DNA of 64,000 nt. Origin: Candidatus Bathyarchaeota archaeon. Lineage in GTDB: Archaea > Thermoproteota > Bathyarchaeia > Bathyarchaeales > Bathycorpusculaceae. How positions within the stretch are numbered: position 1 is the stretch's first letter; every line of letters starts with the position of its first letter. Of the stretch, positions 59,533-64,000 are shown piece by piece. The notes below the pieces were generated by a model that did not search any database, was not told the origin of the DNA, and saw nothing but the letters and a program-made list of their open reading frames with translations. Both the position numbers and the translations under genes were made by a program. The stretch is taken from NCBI GenBank assembly GCA_026014595.1, contig JAOZHY010000048.1, positions 1 through 64,000 of the forward strand, in the 5' to 3' direction.

Positions 59533-60054
59533 CTATAGGCTGCTAGAAAGCAGCCGGGTTGTCTCTTCTTCGCTTCTGCGTCTCCTTCTTGCGTGAATAT
59601 CGATGCCAATCATCACCAAGTAGGGTATAATCAGGTATATCACCGCTAGCGCTGGATGGTTTAGGAACGTGGCTACGGAGAACAGTTGTTGAGCCTGAAC
59701 GCCTCCGTAAGCCAGAAGCAAGCCCTGAACTGAAAATGCCAAAAACGCCAGCAGCAGACAGACGAAGTATTGAATGAGGACGCTTCTCTCTTTTCCAAGA
59801 AGCGCCTGAGGTATAACAGAGGACAAGACGAAAATCCATGTAAAAGCATAAATGAAAACTATCATACTCATGTTTGCATTCAACCATGCGGCTGCAGCGG
59901 GCCAGAATGACCCTATAGAAACGCTGACTGCCCTGACGGCTGTGTCAGTGAACAACTGGTAGCTAACAGTCAGAACCCATGAAACAGATAAGTACAGGGG
60001 CGTTAACAGCGCAGTTTTCATACTTTTCTTCCTCTGTCTGCCAGTTAATTCCAA
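59533..60054 (-). CDS. Four-helix membrane protein, unknown
   Basis: 173 residues. Four or more hydrophobic helices, starting with LLTPLYLSVSWVLTVSYQL, then IVFIYAFTWIFVLSSVI, FVCLLLAFLAFSVQGLLLAYG and LAVIYLIIPYLVMIGI, and a basic RRRRR tail. An internal ATG at 60021 is also possible. No motif links it to a family. The opposite-orientation ORFs here are shadows. Confidence 0.55.
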   Translation of the reverse strand: MELTGRQRKKSMKTALLTPLYLSVSWVLTVSYQLFTDTAVRAVSVSIGSFWPAAAAWLNANMSMIVFIYAFTWIFVLSSVIPQALLGKERSVLIQYFVCLLLAFLAFSVQGLLLAYGGVQAQQLFSVATFLNHPALAVIYLIIPYLVMIGIDIHARRRRRSEEETTRLLSSSL

Positions 60055-60216
60055 GTTTAAATTTTAAATTTTATGTCAAATTCAAAGTACGCTTCGGTTA
60101 ATTAAAACACCCTTTCCAACATGCCTTGCAGACCTGCAGAAGCAGGTGCGCTTATCCCATCACCTGTTTAAAAGAGGTTTGAAAAAGAGTAATATCCACG
60201 AACAAAACATGTCAAA

Positions 60217-60984
60217 ATGGCGAAGCAATTGAAGTTAAGTCTTTCCAACGGAGTCTTCTCCAAACATAGTTTAGAAGAGAATATGGCTGGTGTCAAACGG
60301 CTGGGTTTCGAGAACGTAGAGTTTAACATGAAAGCCGTGGCGGAGAACGATGAAGACGCCGTTTACCTAGCAAAGGAACTTGTTGACTCTCTCGGGCTGC
60401 GCTGCTTGACGCTGCACGCCGCCACGTTGCACGTGAAAAACGAGAGCGAAATCCCGAAAGCCATCTACTACGGGCGGGTGTCGGCGGATTTTGCCAGCAA
60501 ACTCTCAGCACCCGTGCTCGTGGTCCACTCCAACGTCTCGCGCAAGCTGCCGGAAAATCTTCGGAACAGGTTTATGGCAGAGATTCTCAGGAAGGTGGTT
60601 TCCTATGCGGAAAGCTTAGGCCTCAGACTTGCTTTGGAGAATCTTTCTTACGCGTCGAGCGGTTTCGGCAAGAACGTTGCTGAACTCGAAGAAGTCCTGA
60701 GCGTGATAGATGACGGGACAGTGGGCATAACATTGGATTTTTGCCATGCTGAAGCTTCTGGACAGACACAGCGGCTTCTTGAAAAATACCACGATAAGCT
60801 CTTGAATATCCACATTAGCAACAGAGCACACAAACCCTTTCTCATGGAAACTCCAAGCCTGAAAACTTTCCTCACAAAACTTCAAGATTACGGCTACAGT
60901 GGACCATTAACCATAGAGCTCAGCAGCAAATGCACAGTTGAAGAAATTCAGGTAACCAAATCAGTTCTGGAAAAGCTGGTTTAA
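60217..60984 (+). CDS. TIM-barrel sugar-phosphate isomerase/epimerase (AP endonuclease 2 fold)
   Basis: 255 residues. A TIM barrel in the AP_endonuc_2/xylose-isomerase-like family. The conserved metal and active-site positions are in VEFNMKAVAEND, LTLHAATLHV, LVVHSNVSRK, ALENLSYASSG, ITLDFCHAE and LNIHISNRAH, and a late TIELSSKC. It probably isomerises or epimerises a sugar. A GTTTAAAAG box lies about 50 nt upstream. The neighbour downstream is a small membrane protein after 25 nt. Confidence 0.88.
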   Translation: MAKQLKLSLSNGVFSKHSLEENMAGVKRLGFENVEFNMKAVAENDEDAVYLAKELVDSLGLRCLTLHAATLHVKNESEIPKAIYYGRVSADFASKLSAPVLVVHSNVSRKLPENLRNRFMAEILRKVVSYAESLGLRLALENLSYASSGFGKNVAELEEVLSVIDDGTVGITLDFCHAEASGQTQRLLEKYHDKLLNIHISNRAHKPFLMETPSLKTFLTKLQDYGYSGPLTIELSSKCTVEEIQVTKSVLEKLV

Positions 60985-61009
60985 TAAGGCAAAAAGATTA
61001 TTCAGTAGT

Positions 61010-61228
61010 ATGCGGTTGGCAACACTTATTGTGGGAGAAATAATTCTGCTGTTCGCTTCGATACTGGTGTTCAGAAGCGCGTGGACGCTGCTTGACCAGT
61101 ACTATGGTCAGTCGAATCTTTGGGCGATGTTGATAATAGGCGTAATATTATCGGTGATAGCGCTTGTCTTGATTAATTACGAGGTCAAGTGCGAACTATA
61201 CAAGAAAAACCACAAAGCAAGTAAATAA
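61010..61228 (+). CDS. Small two-helix membrane protein
   Basis: 72 residues with two helices (LIVGEIILLFASILVFRSAW and LWAMLIIGVILSVIALVLI) and a charged C-terminus. It lies between the isomerase and desulforedoxin genes on the same strand, with gaps of 25 and 27 nt, so it belongs to one cluster. I recognise no family. Confidence 0.6.
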   Translation: MRLATLIVGEIILLFASILVFRSAWTLLDQYYGQSNLWAMLIIGVILSVIALVLINYEVKCELYKKNHKASK

Positions 61229-61255
61229 TCGAAAAAAGGTTGTGGAGGTGACCAG

Positions 61256-61399
61256 ATGACTCAAGTTGGAGAAATATACCTTTGCAAAATCTGTGGGAAC
61301 TCGGTGGAGGTTGTTGCGGCTGGCGCTGGCAAGCTTGTGTGCTGCGGGCAACCTATGGAGCTGATAGGCAACATAGATGACGACGCGGATGAGGCTTAG
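61256..61399 (+). CDS. Desulforedoxin (47 residues)
   Basis: Absent from the ORF track because it is below 60 residues. It starts at ATG 61256, with a strong TGGAGGTGACC before it. The protein is [20 protein letters not shown], continuing with [12 protein letters not shown]. The Cys pattern CxxC plus CC is exactly that of desulforedoxin or the N-terminal domain of desulfoferrodoxin, which binds one FeS4 centre. It would donate electrons to superoxide reductase or rubrerythrin in oxygen defence. A cupin gene follows 60 nt downstream. Confidence 0.93.
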   Translation: MTQVGEIYLCKICGNSVEVVAAGAGKLVCCGQPMELIGNIDDDADEA

Positions 61400-61459
61400 C
61401 CAAGCCCGTCCCGCAAAGTTAAAAACAGTCAACGAGCGTTATTACGGAGGCGATTGAAA

Positions 61460-61720
61460 ATGAAGCCCAAAGTCAAGAAACCGACCTCTCAAGAGCGGCG
61501 AGAAGCTGAATCGTGGCCCATCTGGGAGAAAGAAGAATCAACGTTCCCATGGGAATACGATGAGCAGGAAACATGCCTGATTCTCGAAGGCAAAGCTGTC
61601 GTGAAATGCCCTGAAGGAACCGTGGAGTTCGGTGCAGGCGACTACGTCGTTTTCCCGCAAGGACTCAAATGTATGTGGGATATAAAAGAGAAAATCAAGA
61701 AGCACTACAAGTTCGGGTGA
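61460..61720 (+). CDS. Small cupin-domain protein
   Basis: 86 residues from the ATG at 61460 (preferred over the TTG at 61454), as GGAGG is spaced 9 nt before it. Cupin motifs: WEYDEQETCLILEGKAVVKC and FGAGDYVVFPQGLKCMWD. The pattern is that of the DUF861/cupin-3 group, which binds metal weakly or not at all. The role is unknown; a link to desulforedoxin is suggested by their adjacency (60 nt). Confidence 0.85.
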   Translation: MKPKVKKPTSQERREAESWPIWEKEESTFPWEYDEQETCLILEGKAVVKCPEGTVEFGAGDYVVFPQGLKCMWDIKEKIKKHYKFG

Positions 61721-61727
61721 GTAGCGT

Positions 61728-62639
61728 TCACGAGCGAAGAATTTCACCCAGTTTTTCCAAATAGTCAAACATGACGCAATGTCCCTTTCCCTCGAAAACT
61801 TCCAAGCGTGCGCCGGGAACGTCTCGGGCAATCCTGAAGGCGTTCTCAACGCGGCAGGTTTTATCTTCAGCGCCTTGCCAAACGAAAACTTTGTCCGGCG
61901 GAATCCTTGACAGCGGTATGTCCCATGTTTTCGTGAAAAGCTGGTGCTCCTGCAGTACGGCTTTGACTCCTTTGTCGCCTTGCCGAAAAGCCTCAGCCAT
62001 CGACCGATACAGCAAAGATAGCCAGGTTCTGTTGGAAAAGAATTTCACGTCTTCTTTGGAACAGCCTTTCAGCATCTTTTCCCATTCCTTCGACCCTAAA
62101 AAGGCGTCTATATTTTCGTTCGCTTTCAGCACTTGAGCCCTCATCTGCCTCAGCGCGAGCATTCCAATATAGGGGACTTTCATGGCGTAGCGTGCAAGAG
62201 GGTTGTTGTGCGCTGTTGACACGTCGAAGGGCAAGGCTGGTGCTCCAACAACCACTGCGTTGGTGACGCGCTCTGGGAAAAGGGCGGCGTAAGCAAGCGC
62301 GAAGACGCCTCCGCCGGACCAGCCGAGAACCGCGGCGCTTTCAAGCCCCAAGTGCTTAGTTAACAAGTTAACGTCGCAGGCAAAGTCGCTAAGGTTCCTT
62401 CTGGGCGCGTACGTTGAAAGTCCGTAGCCTGGCCTGTCTATGCCGATTATCTGCAGCTTCGCGGTGAAAGCAAGCTCTTTCAGCAGCAGGGTTTCTAGGC
62501 GGCTGCTTGCTGTGCCGTGAAAGTAGAGCACGGGTTTTCCTTCGCCGACCGTGCAATATGCAAGTTGGCGTCCGTCTGGCAAAGAGAAGGCTTGCTCTCG
62601 CTGTTGCGCTTCTTCATTTTTTGTGTCCGTGGCAACCAC
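61728..62639 (-). CDS. Alpha/beta-hydrolase-fold enzyme
   Basis: 303 residues. The N-terminal PVLYFHGTASSRLE contains the oxyanion HG. The nucleophile elbow is AVLGWSGGGVFALAY (Ser in GWSGG). The C-terminal acid and His lie in FVWQGAEDKTCRV and EVFEGKGHCVMFDYL. It hydrolyses an ester or related bond. It may be an esterase or an epoxide-hydrolase-type enzyme. It is convergent with the cupin gene (8 nt). A repeat copy lies upstream, facing the gene. Confidence 0.88.
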   Translation of the reverse strand: MVATDTKNEEAQQREQAFSLPDGRQLAYCTVGEGKPVLYFHGTASSRLETLLLKELAFTAKLQIIGIDRPGYGLSTYAPRRNLSDFACDVNLLTKHLGLESAAVLGWSGGGVFALAYAALFPERVTNAVVVGAPALPFDVSTAHNNPLARYAMKVPYIGMLALRQMRAQVLKANENIDAFLGSKEWEKMLKGCSKEDVKFFSNRTWLSLLYRSMAEAFRQGDKGVKAVLQEHQLFTKTWDIPLSRIPPDKVFVWQGAEDKTCRVENAFRIARDVPGARLEVFEGKGHCVMFDYLEKLGEILRS

Positions 62640-62800
62640 CTGAATACTGGTAAAGTGGCGGTGTATTTGTGTTTATTGACACTTCAACGGTGTTCCTTTG
62701 CCCGCGTCTTCCGTGTTACCGAGGTTAACTGAAACGAAGGAATCTGCGCACGTTGTAATGGTAAAACGTTCATGCTATAATTAACATGTTATTGGGCTTG

Positions 62801-62868
62801 AAAATCGCCAATACGGACCTACCCCCTCTATAGTTTCTGCAATGAACCACTATTAGGCTCCAAATATG
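62801..62868 (-). repeat. Dispersed repeat family, copy 3 (minus strand)
   Basis: Reverse-complement copy with the same TAGTGGTTCATTGCAGAAAC and CTATAGAGGGG core. It is a partial copy that decays past the core. It lies about 160 nt upstream of the alpha/beta-hydrolase start and is oriented the same way as that gene, as are the other two copies relative to their downstream genes. The rest of the gap (62640-62800 and 62869-62922) holds no gene that I can see. Confidence 0.75.
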
Positions 62869-62922
62869 ACCTTGATAAAAATCCTTTTTTGCATGAAATA
62901 GCGTAATGATTCTGGTGCTAAA

Positions 62923-63858
62923 GTGAAGAAAAAACCAATTACAGTAGCCCTAATCGCGATTTGCCTTGCTGTCACATATCTCCAAACCGCCGATTCCGCG
63001 GAGGCATATCCCATTTTGGAAATGTCACCAAAGGTCAACGTGCCAGAAACGAACGTTAACGCAACAATCTACAAAGTCAACGGAACCCTTTGGGCAAGAA
63101 TTGACGCAGAATACACGATGCACGCAGTCTATGCGTATGGGGACAGTTATCTGGCAGAAAACTATGGAATGGGGCTGATATTATATCCAGACTCTCCGTA
63201 TGTGATGGTCACGGTTACGCAAGATGTGCTGGAAGCCCATTATCCAGTTCCGCGTGGTGCAAGAAACATTTCTGTAAGCTTGAACGGCGAAGAAGTTGAA
63301 GTGCAGCAGGATGCGCACGGATTTTTCCATATCTTCGATGTTGATTTGGCGGAAATTAACTGGACGGTTTCACCTGTTCCAGATGACTTCGTCGTGACAG
63401 TTCATTATGAGCAACCGATTCCGGAGATAACCGAGACGTATGCTTATCTTGGAGATTATGCGGTCACACTGCCTTTGTATGGGCGCTATGGATGCAGCAA
63501 CATCTCGTATCCTCTGTACTCGTGGTACGGGTATCCTTCCAACGATTACAGAATTCAAATTGAATCCCGAACCGCACTCGCTCAAGTGCAAGTTTACTCT
63601 GTAGACGCTCAAGGAACGCTGACCCCATTAAACCCAACTTTGACTGATGATAATGTGCGATGGGTGATTGCATTTTGCAGAGAGAACGAATCATCCTTCG
63701 TTCACGGCGCCGTCTTGGTCTTCAGCGCCCCTCCAGAGGAAAGTTTTCCCTTTCCTTTCGTGCCGTTAGTTGCTGCAACAACCGTGATTAGCGTTGCTGC
63801 CATGGCTGGCTTGTTGGTTTACTTCAAGAAACGTCATGTTAAGAGCATTGCGACATGA
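62923..63858 (+). CDS. Membrane-anchored secreted hypothetical protein
   Basis: 311 residues from a GTG. N-terminal signal peptide (MKKKPITVALIAICLAVTYLQ), a beta-rich extracellular domain with several N-x-T sites (for example NATIYKVNGTLWARID) and a C-terminal helix (PLVAATTVISVAAMAGLLVYF) with a KKRHVK tail. The last part is very like the anchor of the 45.8-47.7 kb protein (SISAVAAAGLLMYFKKHKH), so these proteins share an anchoring route. No catalytic motif or known domain. It may be part of the same surface-protein set. Confidence 0.72.
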   Translation: MKKKPITVALIAICLAVTYLQTADSAEAYPILEMSPKVNVPETNVNATIYKVNGTLWARIDAEYTMHAVYAYGDSYLAENYGMGLILYPDSPYVMVTVTQDVLEAHYPVPRGARNISVSLNGEEVEVQQDAHGFFHIFDVDLAEINWTVSPVPDDFVVTVHYEQPIPEITETYAYLGDYAVTLPLYGRYGCSNISYPLYSWYGYPSNDYRIQIESRTALAQVQVYSVDAQGTLTPLNPTLTDDNVRWVIAFCRENESSFVHGAVLVFSAPPEESFPFPFVPLVAATTVISVAAMAGLLVYFKKRHVKSIAT

Positions 63859-64000
63859 ATCTGAACGTTGATTCGAACAGGAAACGCGAGAGGAAAACTC
63901 GACAGCACTGCAAATAAAAAACTGAAATTAAATGCAACAGAACCACAAAACAGAGTTACTTGTCAAGCGTTTTCCTAAAACAAGCAGAATGGCGCATATT

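Noticed and set aside
1-64000. CRISPR array
   Set aside because: No evenly spaced direct repeats with unique spacers were seen. The three dispersed repeats are 14-15 kb apart.

Overview
The window is archaeal chromosome. The translation genes are archaeal in type: PheRS with a winged-helix alpha subunit, the archaeal/eukaryotic form of TrpRS, aIF2-beta with its C-terminal zinc ribbon, Trm1, DUF424, DUF373 and DUF1512. Several genes have TATA-like boxes about 25 nt upstream of leaderless starts, and the tRNA-Trp gene carries introns. Together with a tRNA-linked housekeeping set, many Ig-like/beta-propeller surface proteins and a RimK-type ligase, the content looks most like the Bathyarchaeia (TACK archaea). 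The lineage is inference from gene content; I could not search databases. Layout: 1-1.6 kb is an AT-rich stretch and a compact integrase cassette (membrane peptide, zinc ribbon, tyrosine recombinase) joined head to tail to a secreted propeller protein (to 3.6 kb). 4-5.7 kb holds an SGNH hydrolase and a membrane-anchored protein. 5.9-9.2 kb is pheS-pheT. 9.4-12.4 kb holds a RAM-like regulator, an acyltransferase, a YgbA-type protein and a YkgJ-type cluster-binding protein. 12.6-15.5 kb has trpS, a flavin reductase and methionine aminopeptidase. 15.5-17.5 kb has a DUF1512 protein, 5S rRNA and a tRNA-Trp gene that appears to contain two introns. 17.6-22.3 kb has a site-2 protease, a G1 glutamic peptidase and a GNAT/unknown/HExxH-protein operon. 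22.3-27.6 kb has a glycosyltransferase, ileS, small zinc proteins, tRNA-Ala(CGC) and a DCD-domain protein. 28-34 kb holds a HAD phosphatase, proC, a flavodoxin-like reductase, a free-standing B3/B4 protein, trm1, an NTPase and DUF429. 34-38.7 kb encodes cell-surface and glycosylation proteins. 38.8-45.6 kb has DUF424-aIF2-beta, a coiled-coil protein, DUF373, a cis-prenyltransferase, an OBG GTPase and three small regulators. 45.8-52 kb has a beta-helix surface protein, a RimK-type ligase, fdhD, an AIR-synthase-like protein, a KaiC-like ATPase and a ThiT transporter. 52-64 kb has valS-nadX, unknowns, a methyltransferase next to a B12-radical SAM protein, a TIM-barrel isomerase, desulforedoxin, cupin, an alpha/beta hydrolase and a last surface protein. 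Two themes dominate. One is translation: four aminoacyl-tRNA synthetases (five genes), a probable editing factor, tRNA modification, two tRNAs and 5S rRNA. The other is the cell envelope: six anchored or secreted proteins, several sharing the same Ig-like module. The most unusual nucleic-acid signals are a TPP riboswitch ahead of thiT, the two-intron tRNA-Trp with self-complementary guide-like sequences, a three-copy dispersed repeat placed co-directionally upstream of genes, and a 14-bp inverted repeat upstream of ileS. Small genes absent from the ORF track were recovered: two zinc-binding peptides (1255-1413 and 27621-27773), a C2H2-like peptide (26798-26974) and a desulforedoxin (61256-61399).
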